A DNA stretch of 64,000 nucleotides from Castellaniella denitrificans (GCF_042653765.1 NZ_JBHSEZ010000028.1:496001-560000); one strand, 5' to 3'; shown: positions 27,592-36,273, numbered from the stretch's first letter. Notes: generated by a model from the sequence alone, not told the origin. A program made the numbers and translations.

Positions 27592-28374
27592 TCAGTCCAG
27601 CACGAAAGGCCGGCCCGAGACCGGCGTCGTGGCGACCGCCATGTCCTGTTCCGCCATGATGCCGGCTTCCCAGGCCAGCCGTCCGGCCTGGATGGCCCAT
27701 TTGAAGGCTTCGGCCATGCGCACCGGATCCAGGGCGCGGGAGACGGCCGAATTCAGCAGCACCGCGTCGAAGCCGAGTTCCATGGCCTGCGTGGCGTCCA
27801 TGGGCGAGCCGATGCCGGCGTCGACGATCAGGGGCGTATCCGGCAGGCGTTCGCGCAGGGTGCGCAGCGCCGACGGATTGATCAGGCCCTGGCCGGAGCC
27901 GATGGGCGCCGCCCAGGGCATCAGCGCCACGCAGCCCGCGTCCAGCAGGCGCCGGCAGACGATCAGATCGTCCGTGCAGTAGGGAAAGACCTGGAAGCCG
28001 TCGCGCGCCAGCGTCCCGGCCGCCGCGACCAGTTCGAACACGTCCGGCTGCAGCGTGTGCTCGTCGCCGATCACCTCCAGCTTGATCCAGGACGTGCCGA
28101 AGAGCTCGCGCGCCATGTGGGCCAGCGCGACCGCCTCGGCCGCCGTGCCACAGCCCGCCGTATTCGGCAGCAGATGGCACCCCAGTTCCTGGAGCATCGA
28201 GAAAAAGGGCCGCCCGCCGTGGGCGCCGGCCGCCGCCTGGCGCTTGAGGCCGACCGTGACGACCTGGGCGCCGGAGGCGCGCACGGCGTCCAGCATGACC
28301 TGCGGGGAAGGGTAGGCGGCCGTGCCGAGGAAGAAGCGGCTGTCGAGTCCGGTGTCGGCGATTTGCCAGCTCAT
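27592..28374 (-). CDS. thiG: Thiazole synthase
   Basis: 260 residues, a TIM barrel that builds the thiazole phosphate ring of thiamin from deoxyxylulose 5-phosphate, dehydroglycine and ThiS thiocarboxylate. The Schiff-base lysine is in WIKLEVIGD, and LLPNTAGC plus DAGIGSPMDATQAMELG are further blocks. Last gene of thiO-thiS-thiG, 5 bases after thiS. Confidence 0.95.
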   Translation of the reverse strand: MSWQIADTGLDSRFFLGTAAYPSPQVMLDAVRASGAQVVTVGLKRQAAAGAHGGRPFFSMLQELGCHLLPNTAGCGTAAEAVALAHMARELFGTSWIKLEVIGDEHTLQPDVFELVAAAGTLARDGFQVFPYCTDDLIVCRRLLDAGCVALMPWAAPIGSGQGLINPSALRTLRERLPDTPLIVDAGIGSPMDATQAMELGFDAVLLNSAVSRALDPVRMAEAFKWAIQAGRLAWEAGIMAEQDMAVATTPVSGRPFVLD

Positions 28375-28379
28375 GGCGT

Positions 28380-28601
28380 TCAGCCTCCGACGATCGGGGT
28401 GAAGGTGGTGATGTGGTCTCCCGGCGCCAGCCGGACGTGCTCCCGGCGCGGGCGGGCGACGTGGCTGCCGTTGAGGGCGGTGGCGACCGGGGAGTGATCC
28501 GGCGCGCCGCCAGGCGCCAGCAGCGCCAGCGCCTGCTGCAGGGTCGTGCCGTCGGGGATGGCGCGGGACTCGCCGTTGAAATAGATCGGGATGGTGTTCA
28601 T
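28380..28601 (-). CDS. thiS: Sulfur carrier protein ThiS
   Basis: 73 residues, ubiquitin-like, ending in the Gly-Gly tail (PIVGG) that is adenylated and thiocarboxylated. It is slightly longer than usual (66) with a short loop LAPGGAPDHSP. The start overlaps the thiO stop by 4 bases. Confidence 0.94.
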   Translation of the reverse strand: MNTIPIYFNGESRAIPDGTTLQQALALLAPGGAPDHSPVATALNGSHVARPRREHVRLAPGDHITTFTPIVGG

Positions 28602-29668
28602 GCAGTGTGGCCTCCGGAAGCGGGGAAGGGGATGCCGGCCTGGCGGATGGCGCGCGCGGTCATCGCCGGCGCGATCATCCAGCCATGGCGGAACAGGCCG
28701 TTGATGCGGGTTAGGCCCGCCGCCTGTTCGATCAGGGGCAGGTTGTCGCGCAGCGCCGGACGCAGATTGGTTTCCATGCGCACGATGCGCGCCTCGGCCA
28801 GGCCGGGCAGCACGCTGTGCGCGGCCGCCAGCAGCTCGACGGTGGTGCGCAGCGACACGGGGGAGCGGTCCTCGCTCTCGATTTCGCTCGCGCCGATGAC
28901 GAAGTGATGATCGCGGCGCGGCACGATGTAGACGCGATGGCGCGGATGCAGCAGGCGTACGGGCCGCGCCAGCCGGACGTCCGGGGCGCGCACCAGGAAG
29001 ATTTCGCCGCGTACGCCGCGCACGTCCGCGCAGCCGGCGGCCGGGCCGCGAGCGGGCCGCTGGCCCAGGCCGCGCGCGTCGAACACGTGGTCGAAGACAT
29101 GGCGCCGGCCGCCGGCCGCCAGGAACCCTTCGCCCGCCTGTTCCACCGACAGCCCCCAGCGCCAGTCGGCCGCCTGCGCGCCTTCATACAAGGCTTGCAT
29201 GAGTTGCGGCGCATCGAGGGCGCCCTCGTGGGGCAGGAACCAGGCCAGGGCCGGACCGTGGATGTCCGGTTCCAGTTCGCCCAGGGCCGCGGCGGCCAGC
29301 GGTTGGGGCCGGTGGGCTTCGGGCGCCTTGCGCTCGATCAGGTCCACCAGGCGGCGCGCGGCTCCGCCGTCGCCGCGATGCGCCAGCAGCAGACTGCCGC
29401 GCCGGGCGAAATCGGGGGGGCCGGGCAGCGCCGCCACGATTTCCGCCCACATGTCGATCGAGTCCAGGCCGTCCTGGAAGACCTGAAGATCGGCGCACTC
29501 CAGCTCGGCGGATGGCGAGAGCATGCCCGCCGCCGTCCATCCGGCCGCGCCCCTGTCCAGCGGGCCGCCCGCCGGATCGAGGACGGTCACCCGATGGCCC
29601 GCGCGGGTCAGCCTCCAGGCCAGCAGCCGTCCGAGCACGCCCGCGCCGGCGATTCCGATATTCATCAT
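28598..29668 (-). CDS. thiO: Glycine oxidase ThiO
   Basis: 356 residues, FAD-dependent, oxidising glycine to the imine needed by ThiG. The dinucleotide loop NIGIAGAGVLGRLLAWRL is at the N-terminus. YIVPRRDHHFVIGASEIES and GLFRHGWMIAPAMTA near the C-terminus are typical of ThiO. First gene of the operon; only 69 bases separate it from the divergent IclR gene, too short for a TPP riboswitch plus promoter. Confidence 0.92.
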   Translation of the reverse strand: MMNIGIAGAGVLGRLLAWRLTRAGHRVTVLDPAGGPLDRGAAGWTAAGMLSPSAELECADLQVFQDGLDSIDMWAEIVAALPGPPDFARRGSLLLAHRGDGGAARRLVDLIERKAPEAHRPQPLAAAALGELEPDIHGPALAWFLPHEGALDAPQLMQALYEGAQAADWRWGLSVEQAGEGFLAAGGRRHVFDHVFDARGLGQRPARGPAAGCADVRGVRGEIFLVRAPDVRLARPVRLLHPRHRVYIVPRRDHHFVIGASEIESEDRSPVSLRTTVELLAAAHSVLPGLAEARIVRMETNLRPALRDNLPLIEQAAGLTRINGLFRHGWMIAPAMTARAIRQAGIPFPASGGHTA

Positions 29669-29704
29669 TACCCTAGCTAAAAATCCTAAAATCGGTACAA
29701 TAAG

Positions 29705-29719
29705 TTCCTGTTATTGAAA
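29705..29719. promoter_or_regulatory. Candidate operator before IclR(2)
   Basis: TTCCTGTTATTGAAA, a near-palindrome 18 bases upstream of the IclR start at 29738. It matches 13 of 15 bases with the palindrome TTCCAGTTATTGGAA before the APC permease at 38378. This suggests autoregulation by the IclR protein and a shared regulon. Confidence 0.55.
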
Positions 29720-29737
29720 TATAAGGCCTAGAACTCC

Positions 29738-30568
29738 ATGCGTCCAGTCGAACTTGCCCCCTTGCCGACCAAACTGGATGGCGATACCCCCGCCATCCGC
29801 CTGTTCGCGCTCCTGGAAGTGATCGCGGAAAAGGACCAGTACTTCTCGTTGCAAAGCCTGGTGGAGGAACTGGGACTGCCCAAGCCCACGCTGCACCGCA
29901 TGCTGCAGCAGCTCGACAGTGCCGGCATGATCCAGCGCGACGGGGATGGGCGCCATTACAGCACCGGCGTGCGCCTGCGGCGGATCGCGGAAAACCTGCT
30001 GCTGAACAACACCGTGCACGGCGCCCGCCGCAACGTGCTGCGCACCCTGGTGTCCGAGGTGGGTGAAAGCTGCAACATCACCAGTTGCGCCGGCAGCGAA
30101 GTCTTGTACCTGGATCGTGTCGAGACGCCGGCGCCGCTGCGTTTTTACCTGCATCCGGGCTCGCGGGTGCCCTTGCATTGCTCCGCCAGCGGCAAGCTGT
30201 TCCTGACGCAGATGTCGGCCTCGCAGCGCAAGCGCCTGCTGGTGCCCGGCACGCTCGAGAAGTACACGGAAAAGACGATCACCGATCCGCAGGCGCTGGA
30301 GGCCGAGCTGCGTAAAGTTTCCAAGGACGGCCATGCGAGGGACGACGAGGAATTCCTGCCCGGCCTGACCTGCATCGCCATGCTGGTGCCGATGCCGTCC
30401 GGCAAGTCCAACCTGGGGATCGCCATCCAGGCGCCGACGATCCGGTTCCAGGCGCAGCGCATCGAGTCCTGCCTGCCCGCGCTGCGTCGCGCCGCCCAGG
30501 CACTGGCGGACATCGAGGCCGACAGCTACCCCGAGCGCGCCGCGATCCGGCAACGGGCCGCCTCATGA
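29738..30568 (+). CDS. IclR-family transcriptional regulator (2)
   Basis: 276 residues: winged helix at about 20-85 (YFSLQSLVEELGLPKPTLHR is the recognition region) and IclR effector domain at about 95-260 (VGESCNITSCAGSEVLYLDRVE in two blocks, then RVPLHCSASGKLFL). It overlaps the AAA+ ATPase gene by 4 bases (ATGA), so regulator, ATPase and VWA protein form one operon, divergent from thiO. Its probable targets, judged from a shared promoter motif, are itself, the APC permease and xsc. Effector unknown; a sulfonate intermediate is a guess. Confidence 0.9.
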   Translation: MRPVELAPLPTKLDGDTPAIRLFALLEVIAEKDQYFSLQSLVEELGLPKPTLHRMLQQLDSAGMIQRDGDGRHYSTGVRLRRIAENLLLNNTVHGARRNVLRTLVSEVGESCNITSCAGSEVLYLDRVETPAPLRFYLHPGSRVPLHCSASGKLFLTQMSASQRKRLLVPGTLEKYTEKTITDPQALEAELRKVSKDGHARDDEEFLPGLTCIAMLVPMPSGKSNLGIAIQAPTIRFQAQRIESCLPALRRAAQALADIEADSYPERAAIRQRAAS

Positions 30569-31557
30569 AGCGGCTGGTGGACACGGACCTGGGCACGAAG
30601 CGCCTGTCCGTGCGCGACGGCTTCGGCCTGGACAGCGATCTCGAGGTCATGGCGTTCGCCGAACCCAGCGAGTACGTGCCCGAAGCCGATCCGAACTACC
30701 GCTTCGACCCGGATACGACCCTGGCGATCCTGGCCGGATTTTCGTGCAACCGCCGGGTCCTGATCCAGGGCATGCACGGCACGGGCAAATCCACGCATAT
30801 CGAACAGGTCGCGGCCCGCCTGAACTGGCCCTGCATCCGGGTCAACCTGGACGGTCACATCAGCCGCCTGGACCTGGTCGGGCGCGACGCCATCGTGCTG
30901 CGCGAAGGCAGCCAGGTCACGGAATTCAAGGAAGGCATCCTGCCCTGGGCGCTGCAGCGGCCCATGGCGCTGGTGCTGGACGAATATGACGCCGGACGGC
31001 CGGAGGTCATGTTCGTCCTGCAGCGCATCCTGGAGCGCGACGGCCATTTCACGCTGCTGGACCAGAACCGGGTCATCGCGCCGCATTCCGGCTTTCGCCT
31101 GTTCGCCACCGCCAACAGCGTGGGGCTGGGCGACAGCAGCGGCCTGTACTACGGCGTCCAGCGCCTCAATCATGCGCAGCTGGACCGCTGGAACATCGTC
31201 GCCACCCTGAATTATCTCAGCCCCGAGGCCGAAATCGAGATCGTCGCGGTGCAGGTGCCGGAACTGAACCACCCCGAAGGCCGCCGCCTGATCGCCGCCA
31301 TGGTCGAGGTCGCCGCGCTGACGCGCGCCGGCTTCCAGAGCGGCGACCTGTCCACGCTGATGTCGCCGCGCACCCTGATCTCCTGGGCGGAAAACCTGCG
31401 CATTTTCCAGTCGCCCGCCCGCGCCTTCCGCTACGCATTCCTGAACAAATGCGACGCCTCGGAGCAGGCCGCCGTGGCGGAATACTTCCAGCGCTGTTTC
31501 GGTACGGAGCTGGAGATGGCCGCCGCCGTCCCGCTCCCCGGGCATGACGACGCCTGA
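30565..31557 (+). CDS. CobS/MoxR-like AAA+ ATPase
   Basis: 330 residues. Walker A GMHGTGKST at 69-77, Walker B LVLDEYD at 136-142 and sensor-1 Asn184 in RLFATANS are intact, so it should hydrolyse ATP. FSCNRRVLIQGMHGTGKS and the spacing resemble CobS, the ATPase subunit of aerobic cobaltochelatase. Such ATPases form rings and, with a VWA partner, remodel or load metal into a third protein. The next gene encodes that partner. No CobN is in the window and the pair adjoins pta-xsc, so a role in cobalamin synthesis is not assured. Confidence 0.85.
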   Translation: MKRLVDTDLGTKRLSVRDGFGLDSDLEVMAFAEPSEYVPEADPNYRFDPDTTLAILAGFSCNRRVLIQGMHGTGKSTHIEQVAARLNWPCIRVNLDGHISRLDLVGRDAIVLREGSQVTEFKEGILPWALQRPMALVLDEYDAGRPEVMFVLQRILERDGHFTLLDQNRVIAPHSGFRLFATANSVGLGDSSGLYYGVQRLNHAQLDRWNIVATLNYLSPEAEIEIVAVQVPELNHPEGRRLIAAMVEVAALTRAGFQSGDLSTLMSPRTLISWAENLRIFQSPARAFRYAFLNKCDASEQAAVAEYFQRCFGTELEMAAAVPLPGHDDA

Positions 31558-33265
31558 CGTGCGCGACTGGGCCCGCCGCCACGCGCTGGAGGCCCGGACG
31601 GCCGCGACGATCCGGGCGCTGTCCCGGCAGCCGCGGGTGCACTTCGAGGCCGGCAGGCCCTGGAACGGCGACACCCTCCTGCCGGACGGCGCGCCCCACC
31701 TGCAGACGCAGCCGGGGCTGGACGATCCGCCGGCCTATCGGGCGCTGGCCGACGCGCTGGCTCTGCGCCTGCTGCGATCCGACGCGCGCCTGCACCAGGA
31801 TCGGATTTCCTTGCTGGATCCGGTCGCCGCGCTGATCTTCGAGTGGCTGGAGCAATGGCGCGTGGAAGCCCTGGCGCCCGAACGCTGGCCGGGCATGCGG
31901 GACAATCTGCGCCGGCGCTTCGAGCAATGGCTGTTCCGGTTCCAGGGGTCCGGCCTGATCGAGACCCGGACGGGCCAGCACCTGTTCTGCCTCGCCCTGA
32001 TGGCCCGCGGCCGGCTGTTCGACGAGCCGGTCCCGGAGCGCCTGGAAGACCTGATCGAATCCGCTCGCTACCGGATGGGGCCCCTGCTGGCCGGGCCGCT
32101 GGCGCGGCTGCGCCTGCTGCGCGAAGACCAGGCGGCTTACGCGCCCGTGGCGGCGGAGCTGGCGACGGCGCTGGCCCGATGGTTCCAGGACCTGGCCGGA
32201 AAGGAAAAGAAGCGCCCGCCGAAGCGGCACCTGGATTTTTCCGTGGCCCTGCTGCCGCCGGGAATCGACGAGGACGAAGCGGCCGGCCAGGCGGCGGGTG
32301 GTTCGCCAGCCGGGGAGGCGGCCGGTTCCGGCTATGCCGTCTGGACCCGGCGCCACGACCGGGTCGTCGAGGCCGCCAGCCTGGTGCGCCCGGCCTTGCT
32401 GCGGGATTACCGCCGCCGCCTCGACGAGGAAGTCGCCCGGCTGCCCTGGTCGCTGTCCCGCCTGGCGCAGGCCTTGCGGCGGATGCTGTTCAGGCCCCAG
32501 CCCTCGGGCCGCCTGTTCGGCCAGGACGAGGGCTGGATCGACGGCCGCCGCCTGGCGCAACTGATCGGCTCGCCCGATGATCACCGGGTGTTCTTTCGCG
32601 AGCGCGACGAGCCCGTCGCGCAGGCGCGGATCGCGCTGTTGCTGGACTGCTCGGGATCGATGCGGCACCACGGCCCGCGCCTGGCGCTGCTGATGGATCT
32701 GCTGGCGCGCGTGTTCGGCCGCGCCGACGTGCCTTTCGAGCTGCTGGGCTTCACCACCGGCGCCTGGAACGGCGGCCGGCCGGCCCGCGAATGGCAGGCC
32801 GCGCGTGGCCGCCCCGAGCATCCGGGCCGGCTCAACGAGCTGCAGCACGTGGTCTTCTGGTCGCAGGCCATGCCGCGCCGGCAGGGCCGGCTGGGCCTGA
32901 CGGCCGCCATGAAGCCGGAACTGTTCCGCGAGGGCATCGACGGCGAGGCCGTGCAATGGGCGTGCGAACGCCTGCTGGCCCAGCGGGACGAGCGGCGCAG
33001 GATCCTGTGGGTCGTGTCCGATGGCGGCCCGATGGACAGCGCCACCGCCCTGGCCAATCCGCCCGGATTCCTCGATGCGCATTTGCGCCAGGTGGTGCGC
33101 CATTACACGCGCGAGCGCGGCGTCGAGATCCTGGCGGTGGGCGTGAACCAGGACTTGAGCGCCTATTACCCGCATTCGATCGGGCTGGACCTGGACGGCG
33201 GCGTGACCATGCAGGCGTTGCTGGCGCTGATCCGGACGCTCGCGCCGCGCCGCCGGCGTCCTTGA
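31544..33265 (+). CDS. CobT-like VWA-domain protein
   Basis: 573 residues, overlapping the ATPase gene by 14 bases. The N-terminal two thirds are helical and Arg/Leu-rich with a short acidic/Gly linker near 245-265 (DEDEAAGQAAGG). The C-terminal third is a von Willebrand A domain whose MIDAS motif DCSGS starts at Asp368, with further VWA strands (LWVVSDGGP, ILAVGVN). The layout matches CobT. Its likely role is substrate adaptor for the ATPase. Stop codon is directly abutted by the convergent pta stop. Confidence 0.83.
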   Translation: MTTPDVRDWARRHALEARTAATIRALSRQPRVHFEAGRPWNGDTLLPDGAPHLQTQPGLDDPPAYRALADALALRLLRSDARLHQDRISLLDPVAALIFEWLEQWRVEALAPERWPGMRDNLRRRFEQWLFRFQGSGLIETRTGQHLFCLALMARGRLFDEPVPERLEDLIESARYRMGPLLAGPLARLRLLREDQAAYAPVAAELATALARWFQDLAGKEKKRPPKRHLDFSVALLPPGIDEDEAAGQAAGGSPAGEAAGSGYAVWTRRHDRVVEAASLVRPALLRDYRRRLDEEVARLPWSLSRLAQALRRMLFRPQPSGRLFGQDEGWIDGRRLAQLIGSPDDHRVFFRERDEPVAQARIALLLDCSGSMRHHGPRLALLMDLLARVFGRADVPFELLGFTTGAWNGGRPAREWQAARGRPEHPGRLNELQHVVFWSQAMPRRQGRLGLTAAMKPELFREGIDGEAVQWACERLLAQRDERRRILWVVSDGGPMDSATALANPPGFLDAHLRQVVRHYTRERGVEILAVGVNQDLSAYYPHSIGLDLDGGVTMQALLALIRTLAPRRRRP

Positions 33266-34234
33266 TCAGTCCGTCCAGGCCGCCTGCACGGCGGTGACGG
33301 CGATCACCTGGTGGATGTCGTCCGCCGAACAGCCCCGGGACAAATCGTTGGCCGGCTTGTCCAGACCCTGCAGGATCGGCCCCAGGGCGGTGGCATGGCC
33401 CAGGCGCTCGACGAGCTTGTAGCCGATGTTCCCGGCGTCCAGGCTGGGAAAGACCAGCACGTTGGCCTGGCCCGCCACGGAGGACTGCGGCCATTTGCGC
33501 CGGGCGACTTCCGGCACGATCGCGGTATCGAGCTGCATTTCGCCGTCGATGAGCAGGTCCGGCGCCTGCCGCCGGGCCAGTGCCATGGCTTCGCGGATCT
33601 TGTCGATCTGCTGATGGGCGGCGCTGCCGTGGGTGGAAAACGAGAGCATGGCCACGCGCGGCTCGATCCCCAGCAGAGTCCGGGCGCTGCGCGCCGAGGC
33701 CAGGGCGATTTCGGCCAGTTCGCGGCTGTCGGGTTCGATCACCAGGCCGCAATCGGAAAAGACCATGGCATGCTCCCCGGTCGGAAAGGGCTCGTCGCGC
33801 ATCATCATGAAGAAGCTGGATACGGTCCGCACGCCAGGCCGCTTGCCGATGACCTGGATGGCGGTGCGCACGACGTCCGCCGTGGTGTGGACGGCGCCGG
33901 CGACGGAGCCGTCGGCGTGCCCGAGCCGCACCATCAAGGCGGCGAAGACCAGCGGCTGGCGCACGGCCTCCCGGGCCTGTTCCGGCGTCATGCCGCGTGC
34001 GCGGCGCAGGGACAGCAGTTCCTCGGCGAACGCATCCAGCCAGCCGGAATCGGCGGGCCGGATGCCATGCACGCCCGGGACGTCCTCCGACGATCCCAGC
34101 AGAAGGACCTGGGCGATGCCGTCGGCGGCCGCCCGGCGGGCCGCAGCCTTCACCCGGGGGTCGTCCCCTTCGCACAGGACGATCCGCTTCGGGTCGCGCC
34201 GGGCGGCATCCAGCAGCATGTCCTGTGCGCGCAT
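33266..34234 (-). CDS. pta: Phosphate acetyltransferase (short form)
   Basis: 322 residues, only the catalytic PTA/PTB domain, without the N-terminal P-loop domain of the E. coli type. It makes acetyl-CoA from acetyl phosphate and CoA. Visible blocks are RIVLCEGDDPRV, GSVAGAVHTTADVVR, MLSFSTHGSA and DLLIDGEMQLDTA. It starts 22 bases after the xsc stop, so Xsc's product acetyl phosphate is handed to it, the standard pairing in sulfonate breakdown. Confidence 0.95.
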   Translation of the reverse strand: MRAQDMLLDAARRDPKRIVLCEGDDPRVKAAARRAAADGIAQVLLLGSSEDVPGVHGIRPADSGWLDAFAEELLSLRRARGMTPEQAREAVRQPLVFAALMVRLGHADGSVAGAVHTTADVVRTAIQVIGKRPGVRTVSSFFMMMRDEPFPTGEHAMVFSDCGLVIEPDSRELAEIALASARSARTLLGIEPRVAMLSFSTHGSAAHQQIDKIREAMALARRQAPDLLIDGEMQLDTAIVPEVARRKWPQSSVAGQANVLVFPSLDAGNIGYKLVERLGHATALGPILQGLDKPANDLSRGCSADDIHQVIAVTAVQAAWTD

Positions 34235-34256
34235 GGGCGTCTCCTCGGGGCCGGGA

Positions 34257-36053
34257 TCAGGTGTAGTCGCGATACTTTTCCAGCAGCCGGACGGGCTTGG
34301 ACAGCGCGTCGCGGCGGAACGGATCGCCCAGTTCCCGGGTGCACATGATTTCGATCACGGTGGTCTTGCGATCGTTCATCTGCGCGTCGATGGCCTTCTT
34401 CAGGGCCGGGCCCACGTCCTCGATGCGATCGACCACGACGCCCTCGGCGCCCATGGCCCGGGCGATGCCGGCGAAGCTTTCGCTTTCCAGTTCTCCCGCC
34501 ACGAAGCGGCGGTTGTAGAAGTCCACCTGGTTCTTCTTTTCCGCGCCCCATTGGCGATTGTGGAAGACCACGGCGGTCACGGGGATGTCATGGCGCACGC
34601 AGGTCATGATTTCGCTCATGCTCATGCCCCAGGCTCCGTCGCCCGCGTAGGACACGGCCGGACGGTGCGGCGCCGCGACCTTGGCCCCGATGATGGTGGG
34701 GAAGGCGTAGCCGCAGTTGCCCCAGCTCATGGCGGCGAAGAAGCTGCGGGGCTTCTCGAAGCGCAGGTAGCTGTTGGCCACCGAGTTGATGTTGCCGATG
34801 TCGGTGGACACCATCACATCTTCCGGCATGGCCTTTTCCAGCTCGCGCAGCACCTGGCGCGGATGCAGCCAGTTGCCTTCTTCCTTGCTCTGTTCTTCGA
34901 TCATGTCCAGGCTGAACGGATCGCGTTCGTGGGTCCAGTCCGTCAGTTCCTGTTCCCAGGCGTCCTTTTCCGCCTGGATGCGGGCGGCGCGCTCGGCCTT
35001 GTTGGCGTCGCAGGCCAGCTTCATGCCGTCGATGCGGCGGGAGATCTCGGCCGCGGAGGCCTTGGCGTCGCCGCAGACGCCCACGGTGATTTTCTTGACC
35101 AGGCCCAGCATCTTGCTGTCGGCGTCGACCTGGATGATCCTGGCGTTCTTGGGCCAGTAGTCCAGGCCATGCTGCGGCAGGGTGCCGAAAGGCCCCAGGC
35201 GGGTCCCCAGGGCCAGCACCACGTCGGCGTCGGCCAGCAGCTTCATGGCCGCCTTGGAGCCCTGGTAGCCCAGCGGGCCGCACCACAGCGGATGGCTGGC
35301 GGGGAAGGAGTCGTTGTGCAGGTAGCTGTTGACCACCGGCGCGCCCAGGCGCTCGGCCAGGGCCTTGCATTCCTCGACCGCGTCGCCCATGACCACGCCG
35401 CCGCCGGAAATGATGACGGGGAACTTGGCCTCGGCCAGCAGCCTGGCGGCCGCGTCCAGGCTCTGGGCGCCGCCCGGGCCGCGATCCAGCGGCTGGGGCA
35501 GGGGGATCTCGCATTTGATCTTGCCGTAGAAATAGTCGCGCGGGATGTTGAGCTGGGCCGGTCCCATTTCGTCCCGGGCGCGGGCGAAGCAGCGGGCGGT
35601 GTATTCGGCCATGCGGGCCGGATGGGTGACGTGGCCCTGGTACTTGGTGAATTCCTGGAACATCGGCAACTGCCTGGCTTCCTGGAAGCCGCCCAGGCCG
35701 ATGCCGGTGGTGCCGGCCTCCGGAGTGACGATGACCACGGGCGTATGGGCCCAGTAGGCGGCGGCGATCGCGGTGACGCAGTTGCTGATGCCGGGACCGT
35801 TCTGGCCGATCACCACGCCCGTGCGGCCGCTGACGCGGGCGAAGCCGTCGGCCATGTGGGCGGCGCCCTGTTCGTGAACCACCGGAATCAGCTTGATTCC
35901 GGCCGGGGCGAAGATGTCCATGGCGTCCATGAACGCCGAGCCCATGATGCCGAAGATTTCGGTCACGCCATTGGCGACCATGGTCTCGACGAAGGCCTCG
36001 GACGGGGTCATTTCCTGGACGCCTTGAACGACTTGGCGGGTATCGTTTGCCAT
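34257..36053 (-). CDS. xsc: Sulfoacetaldehyde acetyltransferase
   Basis: 598 residues, thiamin-diphosphate enzyme desulfonating sulfoacetaldehyde with phosphate to give acetyl phosphate and sulfite. N-terminal pyrimidine-binding domain with the catalytic Glu in VVHEQGAAHMADG, central domain around 200-340, and C-terminal diphosphate domain with GDGAWGMSMSE and NRQWGAEKKNQ. These last residues and the length separate Xsc from acetolactate synthases. The start has AGGAGA 6 bases upstream. The use of phosphate is shown by the adjacent pta. Xsc is the point where all C2 sulfonate routes meet. Confidence 0.96.
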   Translation of the reverse strand: MANDTRQVVQGVQEMTPSEAFVETMVANGVTEIFGIMGSAFMDAMDIFAPAGIKLIPVVHEQGAAHMADGFARVSGRTGVVIGQNGPGISNCVTAIAAAYWAHTPVVIVTPEAGTTGIGLGGFQEARQLPMFQEFTKYQGHVTHPARMAEYTARCFARARDEMGPAQLNIPRDYFYGKIKCEIPLPQPLDRGPGGAQSLDAAARLLAEAKFPVIISGGGVVMGDAVEECKALAERLGAPVVNSYLHNDSFPASHPLWCGPLGYQGSKAAMKLLADADVVLALGTRLGPFGTLPQHGLDYWPKNARIIQVDADSKMLGLVKKITVGVCGDAKASAAEISRRIDGMKLACDANKAERAARIQAEKDAWEQELTDWTHERDPFSLDMIEEQSKEEGNWLHPRQVLRELEKAMPEDVMVSTDIGNINSVANSYLRFEKPRSFFAAMSWGNCGYAFPTIIGAKVAAPHRPAVSYAGDGAWGMSMSEIMTCVRHDIPVTAVVFHNRQWGAEKKNQVDFYNRRFVAGELESESFAGIARAMGAEGVVVDRIEDVGPALKKAIDAQMNDRKTTVIEIMCTRELGDPFRRDALSKPVRLLEKYRDYT

Positions 36054-36091
36054 CGTGTGTCTCCTGATGCGGTATGCGGAGGGCTGTACTT

Positions 36092-36144
36092 GCCCAGTTA
36101 TTCCGGATATCGAGATGATTTATTTCGATATCGTGTTATTCGAA
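36092..36144. promoter_or_regulatory. Weak copies of the IclR(2)-type motif upstream of xsc
   Basis: CCAGTTATT at 36094-36102 is identical to the core of the palindrome before the APC permease, and ATCGTGTTATTCGAA at 36130-36144 matches it in 11 of 15 bases. Both lie 40-90 bases before the xsc start. Degenerate, so only suggestive. Confidence 0.35.
36106..36132. repeat. GATATCGA inverted repeat upstream of xsc
   Basis: GATATCGA (36106-36113) and TCGATATC (36125-36132) form an 8-bp perfect inverted repeat 11 bases apart, centre about 66 bases from the xsc start. It is the size of a dimeric regulator site. No second copy seen in the window. Confidence 0.45.
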
Positions 36145-36240
36145 TTCTACAGAGCCTTTTGTGATTGTCAATCTGAATTTCTGAATCTGGAACCATCCGT
36201 CTCGAATGATCAGATGGAACATAGGATCCAGCCAGGCGAT

Positions 36241-36273
36241 CTGGCGCCAGCGAAACGTAATCACTGGCCCTAG
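36241..36273 (+). promoter_or_regulatory. Probable TauR direct repeats before tauX
   Basis: CTGGCGCCAG (36241-36250) and CTGGCCCTAG (36264-36273) lie 23 bases apart and end 94 bases before the tauX start. The same period and spacing to the start is found before tauA. The second copy agrees in 8 of 10 positions with CTGGACYTAA, the repeat I recall for TauR of Rhodobacter capsulatus. Confidence 0.55.

Noticed and set aside
29669..29737. TPP riboswitch before thiO
   Set aside because: The gap is too short and shows no conserved THI elements.
36187..36235. Further CTGG copies before tauX and on the xsc strand
   Set aside because: CTGGAACCAT, CTGGCTGGAT and CTGGATCCTA lack the 23-base partner and agree poorly beyond CTGG.
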